Assembly: GCA_026706485.1 (NCBI GenBank)
Contig: JAPOYR010000013.1
Location: forward strand, 124,001 to 188,000
DNA length: 64,000 nt
Reading direction: 5' to 3'
Source: Chloroflexota bacterium
GTDB taxonomy: Bacteria; Chloroflexota; UBA11872
The position numbers and the translations under genes were made by a program. Each line of letters starts with the position of its first letter. Position 1 is the first letter of the stretch. Positions 36,348 to 44,105 of this stretch are shown one piece after another. Below the pieces are notes generated by a model. The model saw nothing but the letters and a program-made list of their open reading frames with translations, made no database searches and was not told where the DNA came from.

Positions 36348-37544
36348 ATGCACACCCACAGCCACGAGTCTCACGGCCCGTCGCCGACGGGGCAAACCGT
36401 CGTGCGCGCCGGCAAGCTCTTCGACGGGGTGAGCCGGACGCTCACCGATGACGCCGTGGTCGTGGTTGCCGGCGGCCAGGTGGCCGCCGCCGGATCGGCG
36501 TCCGATGTCGAGATTCATCCCGACGACCTGGTGGTCGATCTCCGGCCCTGCACGGTACTGCCGGGACTGATCGACGCTCATGTCCATCTCATGGGGCAGA
36601 ACCCGGCGCACGCGCACCCCGGCCCCATCGAATACCGCGCCATTCGGTCGGCGGGGCAAGCCAGGGCGCTGCTCGAGGCCGGGTTCACCACGCTACGCGA
36701 CCTGGGATCGCAGACCTCCGTGGCTCTCAAGCAAGCCATCGAGGATGGCGCAGTGCCGGGGCCCCGAATGATCGCCGCCGGCTATGCCATCGCCCGCACC
36801 GGCGGCCCCTGGTTCGGCATGGAGCCATCGTGGCGCTGGGTGCGGCCCGCGGACGGCGTCGACGCCTGCCGGCAGGCCGTGCATCGCTGCATTCGGGAAG
36901 GATCCAGCATCATCAAGATCGGAACCTCCACCGGGCGCGGCGACGCGGCGTGGGGCGAGATTCCGACCTACACCGTGGCCGAGGTTCAAGCCGTGGTCGA
37001 GGAGGCGCATGCCTGGGGCCTGCGCGTGGCGGCGCACGCCATGGGCGACGAAGGTGTCCGCCGGGCGGTGCTCGGCGGTGTTGACACCGTCGAGCACGGC
37101 TACAACATCACCGACGACACCCTGGGTTTGATCATCGAGCGCGGCACCTATCTGGTGCCAACCCTACGCGCGCGAGCGTTTTCCACCAGCGACGACGGCC
37201 GGCAGATCTACGACGCTCAGATGCGCTCGTTGCGGAGGGCCTACGCCGCCGGGGCGCGGCTGGCGCTCGGGACCGACACGACGGGCGGCGCCGAGATGCC
37301 GCACGGCCACGAGAACGCGGTTGAGTTCAGACTCATGGCCGAGACCATGGAGCCCGTTGACGCGCTGCTGTCGGGCACGCGCGTGGCGGCGCAGGCGCTT
37401 GGGCTCCATCCGCACGTGGGCAGCCTGCAACCTGGGGCAGCGGCAGACCTCGTCGCCGTGCGCGAAAACCCACTGCGTGACCTCGACACCCTGCAACGGG
37501 TCGAGTTCGTCATGCAGGGCGGCCGGGTCATCGTGGCGCCCTAA
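36348..37544 (+). CDS. Imidazolonepropionase-like amidohydrolase
   Basis: The 398-residue protein is a metal-dependent amidohydrolase with a beta-sandwich and TIM barrel. Visible motifs are GLIDAHVHLMG (HxH), a candidate carbamylated lysine in IIKIGTS, AAHAMGDEGV, VEHGYN and LGTDTTGGAEMPHG. C-terminal GSLQPGAAADLVAV is typical. This subgroup contains prolidase-like and organophosphate-, carbamate- or peptide-cleaving enzymes; the true substrate is unknown. An ATG at 36348 with GGGAG upstream was chosen. Two peptide-type ABC ATPases follow in convergent direction, which may hint at peptide-like substrates. Confidence 0.86.
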   Translation: MHTHSHESHGPSPTGQTVVRAGKLFDGVSRTLTDDAVVVVAGGQVAAAGSASDVEIHPDDLVVDLRPCTVLPGLIDAHVHLMGQNPAHAHPGPIEYRAIRSAGQARALLEAGFTTLRDLGSQTSVALKQAIEDGAVPGPRMIAAGYAIARTGGPWFGMEPSWRWVRPADGVDACRQAVHRCIREGSSIIKIGTSTGRGDAAWGEIPTYTVAEVQAVVEEAHAWGLRVAAHAMGDEGVRRAVLGGVDTVEHGYNITDDTLGLIIERGTYLVPTLRARAFSTSDDGRQIYDAQMRSLRRAYAAGARLALGTDTTGGAEMPHGHENAVEFRLMAETMEPVDALLSGTRVAAQALGLHPHVGSLQPGAAADLVAVRENPLRDLDTLQRVEFVMQGGRVIVAP

Positions 37545-37570
37545 GCCACGCACCGGTTCGAACCTCGGTC

Positions 37571-38656
37571 CTACTCCGTGGATGAACTCCGGACGGAGTC
37601 GGTGATGGCGTCGTGCATTTCGCTGCTGAGCTGCGGGAGCGGCGTGCCGCGCCGGTCAAAGTCCTCCGCGACGTGGCAGGCCACGAGGTGACCGTCACCG
37701 AAGTCGCGCAGGGGCGGCTCCTCGTTGAAGCACACATCCTGGGCGACGGCGCAGCGTGTGTTGAAGCGACATCCCTGGGGCGGGTTGGTCGGACTCGGCA
37801 ACTCGCCGGGAATGATCAGGCGTTCCCGCTGCTCGGACGGATCAGGAACGGGAATAGCGTCCATGAGCGCCCGGGTGTAGGGATGAATGGCGTTGCTGAA
37901 GAGATCCGGCGTATCGGCCTGCTCCACGATCTTGCCCAGATACATCACCGCCACGCGGTCGCACACGTACCGGACGACGGCCAGGTTGTGAGCGATGAAC
38001 AGGTAGGTGAGGCCGAACTCACCCTGCAAGTCGCGCAGCAGATTCAGAATCTGCGATTGAATCGAGACGTCGAGGGCGGAAACCGGCTCGTCGCATACGA
38101 GGAACTGCGGACGCAGCACCAGCGCGCGCGCGATGCCAATGCGTTGGCGCTGTCCGCCGGAAAACTCGTGCGGATAGCGCTGCGCGTAGTGGCTGCTGAT
38201 GCCGACGATGTCCATGATTTCGCGGATCTGGTCGTTGCGTTCGTCGGGGGTGCCAATCCTGTGGACCTCGAGGCCCTCGCCGATGATGCCGCCCACCGTG
38301 ATACGCGGATCCAGCGACCCATACGGGTCCTGGAAGATGATCTGCATGTTGCGGGCGAGCACCTTGCGGTCGAGCTTCGACACATCCTCGCCGCCGAAAT
38401 AGATCTCGCCGCTCGTCGGTGGATAGATGCGGAGGATCGTGCGGCCCACGGTGGTCTTGCCGCACCCGCTTTCGCCCACCAGGCCAAACGTTTCGCCGCG
38501 CTTGATGTCGAAGGAGACGTCGTCGGCGGCGTGCACGTGGGCGATGGTGCGCAGGAGGATGCCGCCTCGCACCGGAAAGTGCTTGGTGAGCTTCTGCACG
38601 GAAACGAGGACATCGTCGGAGGCACCGTTGCCCGCGGCATCGATTTCTGTAGCCAT
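37571..38656 (-). CDS. Oligopeptide/dipeptide ABC transporter ATP-binding protein, OppF type
   Basis: The 361-residue protein has Walker [25 protein letters not shown] (Q-loop, OppF/DppF form), the signature [13 protein letters not shown], Walker [13 protein letters not shown] and the switch H in AHNLAV. A C-terminal cysteine-rich region ([14 protein letters not shown] and a later ACH) is the oligopeptide-transport tail. It partners the OppD-type ATPase encoded directly upstream; their stop and start share a base (TGATG). No permease or binding-protein gene is adjacent. Confidence 0.93.
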   Translation of the reverse strand: MATEIDAAGNGASDDVLVSVQKLTKHFPVRGGILLRTIAHVHAADDVSFDIKRGETFGLVGESGCGKTTVGRTILRIYPPTSGEIYFGGEDVSKLDRKVLARNMQIIFQDPYGSLDPRITVGGIIGEGLEVHRIGTPDERNDQIREIMDIVGISSHYAQRYPHEFSGGQRQRIGIARALVLRPQFLVCDEPVSALDVSIQSQILNLLRDLQGEFGLTYLFIAHNLAVVRYVCDRVAVMYLGKIVEQADTPDLFSNAIHPYTRALMDAIPVPDPSEQRERLIIPGELPSPTNPPQGCRFNTRCAVAQDVCFNEEPPLRDFGDGHLVACHVAEDFDRRGTPLPQLSSEMHDAITDSVRSSSTE

Positions 38657-39747
38657 CAGTTCGCCGATCCCGCGGTCGCCCGAGCTTGGGGCAGCGGCTC
38701 CCCGTCGTGTCCGGATGGTCGCTGGGGATACAGGTGACAGCGCACCGTGCGCCCATCGTCAAGCCGCTGAAGTTGCGGACGGTTGTCGCGGCAAATGTTC
38801 ATCGCCTCCGGACAGCGTGACTGGAAGAGACAGCCGAGCGGCAGCCGCATCATGTGCGGCACCGATCCGCGGATGGTCGAGAGCCGCTCGCTGCGATCCG
38901 TCATGAGGCTCGGAATGCTCGTCATCAGCCCCCGCGTGTACGGGTGCTTCGGCGCGGCGAACAAGGACTTGACGTCGGCGTACTCGACCACCTCACCGGT
39001 GTACATCACCGCCACGTCGTCGGCCATTTCCGCAATCACGCCGAGATCGTGGGTGATCAGCAACAGCGCCATGCCGGTCCGGGCCCGGATTTCCCGGATC
39101 AATTCGAGAATCTGGGCCTGAATCGTCACGTCGAGCGCGGTTGTGGGCTCGTCGGCCAGGAGCAGCTGGGGTTCGCACGCCAGCGCCATGGCGATCATCA
39201 CTCGCTGCCGCATACCGCCCGACAGTTCATGGGGATACGCCTTCACCCGCTGCTCCGGTTGGGGAATCCCCACCAGACGCAGCACCTCGATCGTCCGTTC
39301 GTAGCGCTGCTTGCCCGTGAAGTCGCGATGTTCGCGCAGGACCTCGCCAATCTGATTGCCGGTGTTGAACACGGGGTTCAGCGCCGTCATGGGCTCCTGG
39401 AAGATCATCGAAATCTCGTCGCCGCGCACGCGGCGCATCTCCCGGTCGCTGAGGCCACGCAGATCGCGATCCTGCCACATCACCTCGCCGCCGACGATGT
39501 CGCCCGGCGGACGAATCAAGCGCATCACGCTGAGCGCGCTGACGCTCTTGCCGCAGCCGGACTCGCCGACCAACCCGAGCGTCTTGCCGCGTTCGATGGC
39601 GTAGGACACGCCGTCGACGGCCCGAACCACTCCGTCGCGAACCCGAAAGTGCGTGCGCAGGTTTCGCACCGACAGCAGCAGGTCGCCTCTTTCGACTCGT
39701 TCCGGCAGCTGCATGCCGGGCTCGGGCGCGCCGTTGACTTCGCTCAT
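38656..39747 (-). CDS. Oligopeptide/dipeptide ABC transporter ATP-binding protein, OppD type
   Basis: The 363-residue protein has Walker [26 protein letters not shown] (the OppD/DppD Q-loop form), the signature [13 protein letters not shown], Walker [13 protein letters not shown] and ITHDLGV. The C-terminal tail has the oligopeptide-type cysteines ([14 protein letters not shown]). It is the first of two ATPase genes in its transcript and has a promoter at 39910-39939. Membrane and binding subunits must be encoded elsewhere. Confidence 0.93.
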   Translation of the reverse strand: MSEVNGAPEPGMQLPERVERGDLLLSVRNLRTHFRVRDGVVRAVDGVSYAIERGKTLGLVGESGCGKSVSALSVMRLIRPPGDIVGGEVMWQDRDLRGLSDREMRRVRGDEISMIFQEPMTALNPVFNTGNQIGEVLREHRDFTGKQRYERTIEVLRLVGIPQPEQRVKAYPHELSGGMRQRVMIAMALACEPQLLLADEPTTALDVTIQAQILELIREIRARTGMALLLITHDLGVIAEMADDVAVMYTGEVVEYADVKSLFAAPKHPYTRGLMTSIPSLMTDRSERLSTIRGSVPHMMRLPLGCLFQSRCPEAMNICRDNRPQLQRLDDGRTVRCHLYPQRPSGHDGEPLPQARATAGSAN

Positions 39748-39909
39748 GGCCGTTGCAGCGCGCGCTCCGCGCCGCCATTCCGAGTCCGCGGGACGCTCCG
39801 ACGATGCACTACCGACATTGTTGACCCGTTACTCCGTAGGTTGAGGCTCGGTACCCACCCGTGGGCGGCTCGCGCACGCTTCACGGACGACTGCTCAGCC
39901 GCGGGAATG

Positions 39910-39939
39910 AGTTTAGGTGCGAGCGCCGCAGGGCGTCAA
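39910..39939 (-). promoter_or_regulatory. Promoter of the OppD-OppF pair
   Basis: On the minus strand TTGACG (39939-39934) is followed after 18 nt by TAAACT (39915-39910). Transcription would start near 39903, leaving a leader of about 155 nt before the OppD start. The leader shows no strong terminator stem. Confidence 0.6.
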
Positions 39940-39948
39940 CGTGCGAAC

Positions 39949-41529
39949 TCATGCCAGCACACGCAACTCGATGCCTGTGTAGTAGTGGGTCAGGATTTCG
40001 TCGTAGGTGTGCCCGGCCAGCGCCATGCCCTGCGCGCCCCATTGGCTCATGCCCAGGCCATGGCCGAATCCGCGACCCGTGAGGACCAGCGAGGGCGGGC
40101 GCTCGAATACCGCGACGTGCACGGCGCCGTTCACCAGCTCGATATCGGACGGCGCCGTGGCGAAGGCGACGCTGCGGCGCACGGACGTCATGCGGAGTCC
40201 CTCTTGGAGCAACGCGCCCAGGCGGCGGGGCGCCGCGCCGATCAGCTCCAGCGACGCCACCGGGGCAAGCTCCAGCTCGACAAACGCGCTGGGCAGGCCG
40301 AGTGCCGTGCGCACCGCATCGCCGAAGAGTTCCACCTCGCCCGCGGCGCCGACCACCAGAACCCGCAGCGGACGTCCCGCCGGCGTGCGCTCCAGGACGC
40401 GCAAATCCACGATCGCGCCCACGCCCCCGTTGCGAAAGGTCCGGTAGTCGGCCAGCTCGGACAGCGGGATCGTCCGCGTCCAGCGATAACCCTCGGCGCC
40501 CCATGACACGGTCAGGGCGGCGGCGTCACCTGGAGACGGCACGCTGCGAAGATAGGGAACCGGCGTGCCCCACACGTGCTCGGAATCTTCGGTCACGTCG
40601 CCGGCATTCGCCGAGTACAGCGCCTCGATCGGCGCGCCGTTGAACATCGCCACGACTCCCGCCGTCGCCGCCACCGCCGCCTGCGTTCGCTCGGACTCGC
40701 TGCGCGTGCCGCTATAGGCCTGGCAGTTTTGGTTGTCGCAAATGTCGTAGATCTCGTCCGGCCGCAAGTGCTGGATGGCGTAGGTTCGTGCCGCCACCGC
40801 CTGCGCCTTCAGCGCCTCGATCTCCCAATTGCGGGGCATCTCCGCGCCCACCACCGACGCCAGGTAGTCGGCAAGGCCCACGTGATTAACCACGAGAAAG
40901 CCCCTATCGACCCGACGGATGTCGAATCCGCCGCGGTAGGGCGTACCGTTGAGATGCGTCGGGACATGAGACTCAGCCGGCCGCACGTCGAGTCGCTCCG
41001 GAAGCTCAAACGTCGCCCATTCGCCAACCGCCAGGGTGGGGCGCGGCGGCAGGACGCGCGCGGCGACGCCGGCCTCCGTCCGAAGCAACCGGCGATGGCG
41101 CTCGAGCACCGCAAGGTCAACGTAGGGACCGACATGCACCAGGCTTGGCTCGGCCGCCCGCACGGGGCCGTCGACGCCGATCTCCAGCGCCCACGGCGCC
41201 GCCCCTTGCACGGAGAATGCCAGGTATCTCGACGAGCGCCCGACGACAATTCGCTGCCCAGCGGCCACGTCCCGCGCGCGGCCGTCGATAACCGCCGTCG
41301 AAGGGCCTTGCGTCTCGAGCGTGAGCGTGTCGCCCATGTTGCTGAGCAAGACGCGAACGACCTCGGGCAAGGACAGGTCGCGCTGCTGAGCGCCCGCGCC
41401 GGTCGTTGGGAGCAGCGTGAGCGCAAGCGCCGCGCCGGCCGCGGCAATTGCCAGCGAATGCAGCCAGGCGATTGGCCGACTGACCACGCCGGAACGCAAG
41501 CGGGCGCCCGCCTCGCGCGGCGGGATCAT
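39949..41529 (-). CDS. SpoIID/LytB domain protein (secreted, cell-wall lytic transglycosylase-like)
   Basis: The 526-residue protein starts with a signal-anchor segment (LHSLAIAAAGAALALTLL) ending TGAGAQQ. The second half is a SpoIID/LytB domain: RGGFDIRRVDRGFLVVNHV, LADYLASVVGAEMPRNWEIE, ALKAQAVAARTYAI, EALYSANAGDVTEDSEHVWG and the C-terminal GFGHGLGMSQWGAQGMA. SpoIID in sporulating bacteria degrades peptidoglycan; similar proteins occur in non-sporulating phyla. The N-terminal 200 residues (beta-rich) are not recognised. ATG 41529 was chosen, with a GTG at 41550 as an alternative. It follows tatA, so Tat and wall functions sit together. Confidence 0.85.
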   Translation of the reverse strand: MIPPREAGARLRSGVVSRPIAWLHSLAIAAAGAALALTLLPTTGAGAQQRDLSLPEVVRVLLSNMGDTLTLETQGPSTAVIDGRARDVAAGQRIVVGRSSRYLAFSVQGAAPWALEIGVDGPVRAAEPSLVHVGPYVDLAVLERHRRLLRTEAGVAARVLPPRPTLAVGEWATFELPERLDVRPAESHVPTHLNGTPYRGGFDIRRVDRGFLVVNHVGLADYLASVVGAEMPRNWEIEALKAQAVAARTYAIQHLRPDEIYDICDNQNCQAYSGTRSESERTQAAVAATAGVVAMFNGAPIEALYSANAGDVTEDSEHVWGTPVPYLRSVPSPGDAAALTVSWGAEGYRWTRTIPLSELADYRTFRNGGVGAIVDLRVLERTPAGRPLRVLVVGAAGEVELFGDAVRTALGLPSAFVELELAPVASLELIGAAPRRLGALLQEGLRMTSVRRSVAFATAPSDIELVNGAVHVAVFERPPSLVLTGRGFGHGLGMSQWGAQGMALAGHTYDEILTHYYTGIELRVLA

Positions 41530-41591
41530 CAAACGCTCACGCTCCACCACCGCAGGTCAACGTCGCCTGCGGCGCGGTCGGGAGCGTGGGA

Positions 41592-41873
41592 CTAGGACTC
41601 GGGCTTCTTCTCGGCGGGAGCTTCGGCCGCGCCTTCGGCCGTGGCGTCGGCGCTTGCAACCGTAGTGGCCGGCGTCTCCGGCGCCTCGTCGGCTTCGTCC
41701 TGCTCACCCTCTTCTTCTTCCTCGTCCTCGAGGCCCGCCCGCGCCTCGCTGCGGAACTCGCGCACGCTCTTGCCGAGCGCCTGCCCCACGCCCGCGATGC
41801 GGCCGGCGCCGAACAGTGCGATCACGATGAGCAAGATGATGAGCAACTCAAGCGGCCCAAGTGATGTGAACAC
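41592..41873 (-). CDS. tatA: Sec-independent protein translocase protein TatA/TatE
   Basis: TatA oligomers form the protein-conducting part of the twin-arginine export system for folded proteins. The 93-residue protein has one N-terminal membrane helix (LGPLELLIILLIVIALFGAG), the amphipathic helix (VGQALGKSVREFRSE) after the conserved F-G, and an acidic, Ala/Glu-rich tail. Length is normal (60-100). The GTG at 41873 is preceded by GAGGGAG at 9 nt. tatC is not in the window. The predicted Tat-exported lipoprotein at 13.8 kb would be a client. Confidence 0.9.
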   Translation of the reverse strand: MFTSLGPLELLIILLIVIALFGAGRIAGVGQALGKSVREFRSEARAGLEDEEEEEGEQDEADEAPETPATTVASADATAEGAAEAPAEKKPES

Positions 41874-41954
41874 GGCTAATTTCTCCCTCGCTGCGGCAGC
41901 GAGAGCGCTGCCCTTGGTGGACGAGTCCTCATTGTCGGGGTTCTGCCACAGCCG

Positions 41955-41984
41955 CGGTCGCGACCGTTCCACGCGTCGCGACCG
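41955..41984. repeat. Two copies of a GTCGCGACCG palindrome core
   Basis: CGGTCGCGACCG (41955-41966) is a perfect 12-nt palindrome, and CGTCGCGACCG (41974-41984) repeats it imperfectly 18 nt later, upstream of tatA on the minus strand. Spacing of nearly two helical turns would suit a dimeric regulator, but there is no further support. Confidence 0.35.
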
Positions 41985-42088
41985 ACACGTTCCCGACCAC
42001 GGTGCTTCGATACACCGTACGTCACTTTACCTTTTCCCGGCGCCTTGGGATGAGAAATCGTCGCGTCTATCCTCGCAAGCACCGCATC

Positions 42089-43231
42089 CTAACCCTGGGC
42101 GTTGAGGAGTTGGAATCCGAAATCCAGGAGCACTGCCGCGTCCCGCTCGCGCTGGCTGCTCCCCAGGATCACGACCATCAGCCGGCGCCCGTCGCGTTCG
42201 GCCGCGGCGATGATGTTGCCGCCGGCATCCTGCGTGCGTCCGGTCTTGACGCCGAGGGCGCCGTCATAGGACCACAGCAGGCCGTTGAGGCTCGTGGCGG
42301 TGTAGGCGCCGTGATTCGGGCGGGCTGGAATCACATAGGAGCGCGTGGAGACGATGCGCGCGATGAGCGGAAAGCGTTCGATCGCGTCGGCGGCGAGCAC
42401 GGCCATTTCGAAGGCGGTGCTCCGGTGGTCGGGCGAGTCGAATCCCACCGGGTTGGCGAACGTGGTGTTGCCCAGCCCCAGCCGTCGCGCGAGGTCATTC
42501 ATCTGCGCCACGGTATAGGCCTCGCCGCCAATTCCATCCGCGACCGTCACCGCCGCATCGTTCGCCGACGGCAGCAACATGGCGAACAACAGATCTTGCA
42601 GCGTGAGCACCTCCCCAGGGCGCAGGCCGAGAACGTTGGGCGGCTGCTCGGCGGCCTCGGGCGGCACCTGGATGCGCAAATCGGCCGGCGCCTGCTCCAG
42701 GGCGACCACGGCCGTCGCCAGCTTGGCCAGGCTCGCGGGTGCGTGCGGCACGTGCGTGTCGCGCCCGTAGAGGATGGTGCGCTGCGAAAGATCGACAACC
42801 ATCGCCGAGGCGGCCGTGATGGGCGGAGCTTCCAGAGGTTGGATGAACGGGTCGTCGATGAATGCGGCGTTGCTGGTCCGAGCCAACGTCGGGGCATTGG
42901 CCTGCACGCGCTCGATGTCGCGGTCGAGCAAGTTCACCACCCGGCCCATGTCCGGCAGCGGCGCCTCCACCGACGAAAAGATCCGCGTCAGCACCAGCAC
43001 GCCAGAAATGGCCGCCAGCAGGACCAGGAGCAACTCCGCGCCCCGGCGAAAACGCAACGCCTGCACCCGGCGCACCCGCGGCTGTTGCGCTGGTTGCCGC
43101 AATTGGGCGTGGTAGATCGGCGGCGGCACCGCGGCGCCGGTCGCGTCCCCAGCGCCGGCCTCGAGCAACTCCTCTTGTCGCCAACCGTCCAGCGGGCGCC
43201 GTGCCCCGCGATCTCGTCTTCGTGTCGCCAT
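42089..43231 (-). CDS. D-alanyl-D-alanine carboxypeptidase (penicillin-binding protein, S11-type)
   Basis: These serine enzymes remove the terminal D-Ala of peptidoglycan stems and limit cross-linking. The 380-residue protein has a cytosolic Arg-rich tail, one membrane helix (about 63-85, ELLLVLLAAISGVLVLTRI) and an external catalytic domain with SLAK (SxxK), SAND (SxN) and KTG (GVKTGRTQDAGG). It lacks an obvious C-terminal anchor, consistent with the N-terminal one. It begins 6 nt after the pyrE stop, so both are probably in one transcript. Confidence 0.9.
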   Translation of the reverse strand: MATRRRDRGARRPLDGWRQEELLEAGAGDATGAAVPPPIYHAQLRQPAQQPRVRRVQALRFRRGAELLLVLLAAISGVLVLTRIFSSVEAPLPDMGRVVNLLDRDIERVQANAPTLARTSNAAFIDDPFIQPLEAPPITAASAMVVDLSQRTILYGRDTHVPHAPASLAKLATAVVALEQAPADLRIQVPPEAAEQPPNVLGLRPGEVLTLQDLLFAMLLPSANDAAVTVADGIGGEAYTVAQMNDLARRLGLGNTTFANPVGFDSPDHRSTAFEMAVLAADAIERFPLIARIVSTRSYVIPARPNHGAYTATSLNGLLWSYDGALGVKTGRTQDAGGNIIAAAERDGRRLMVVILGSSQRERDAAVLLDFGFQLLNAQG

Positions 43232-43237
43232 GGCCCG

Positions 43238-43879
43238 CTACACCACCTGATGCCGCGCGATGTAGTCGAGGCTGCGGCGGTAGTCCGCTTCCCGGATCAA
43301 CTGCTCGCTCATGTAGAAGTTGAGCATGGTGCGCAACGAGAGGATGGGCAGCAGGTGCAAGCCGTGGTGCTGGAGACGGCGAGCCGCCCCGAGATCGCGA
43401 TCGATCAGCACGATGACGTCGCGGACCACGAGCCCCTGCTCGCGCATGGCGTTCGCCGTGGCGATCACCGAACCGCCGGTGGTGATCAGATCGTCGACCA
43501 GCAGCGCATGTTGCCCGGGCAGGAATCGGCCTTCGAGCAATAGTTCGTCGGATGACAGCCGGGGCGACAGGTAGACGAGGGGCACGTCGGTGGCCAGGGA
43601 GTAAGCGGTCGCCAGATGCAGACCACCCAAGGGGACGCCCGCCACCAGCTCCCACGGCTCGGCGGGATGGTGCAGGCGCGCCACCGCGAGCTCCGCCGTC
43701 TGGCGTACCAAATCGGCGGCGGCGCGAAGCGCGGCGGGGACGGCAATGAGGCGCTTCGGGTTTACATAAACCGGCGAGTCGACCGTCGACCGCCCAAGCG
43801 TAAAGCTGCCAAACTCAATGCCGCCGAGCTCGTAGATCTGGCGAGCCAAGCCCAGCGTCGTGTTGTCGTCGGCCGTCAC
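43238..43879 (-). CDS. pyrE: Orotate phosphoribosyltransferase
   Basis: PyrE makes orotidine 5'-phosphate from orotate and PRPP. The 213-residue protein has GSFTLGRSTVDSPVYVNPKR, GVPLGGLHLATA, and the PRPP-binding segment LLVDDLITTGGSV, which is the strongest signature. The GTG at 43879 with GAGG 5 nt upstream was chosen; a GTG at 43921 is possible. The N-terminal 'S-G-x-x-S-x-x-Y' region is slightly variant, so a related phosphoribosyltransferase is not excluded. Other pyrimidine genes are absent. Confidence 0.85.
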   Translation of the reverse strand: MTADDNTTLGLARQIYELGGIEFGSFTLGRSTVDSPVYVNPKRLIAVPAALRAAADLVRQTAELAVARLHHPAEPWELVAGVPLGGLHLATAYSLATDVPLVYLSPRLSSDELLLEGRFLPGQHALLVDDLITTGGSVIATANAMREQGLVVRDVIVLIDRDLGAARRLQHHGLHLLPILSLRTMLNFYMSEQLIREADYRRSLDYIARHQVV

Positions 43880-44105
43880 GCGCGCCTCGCGCAAGCTGCG
43901 ACGCGCCACGCCCGCCGCCACGGCCTCCCAGGCGGACCCTGCGTCGCCGCAATTATTGGGGCCAGGCCACGCGCGGTCAAGAATCGCCGCCCAAATCGAA
44001 TCACCTGGGACTCGCTCGGCGCACCGGGGAGCGGCTGAGCTTCACGCCGGACGCAACAGGCGCACCTACAATGCGTCGGAATCCGGTTTTCGCACAGGCA
44101 GTCTC

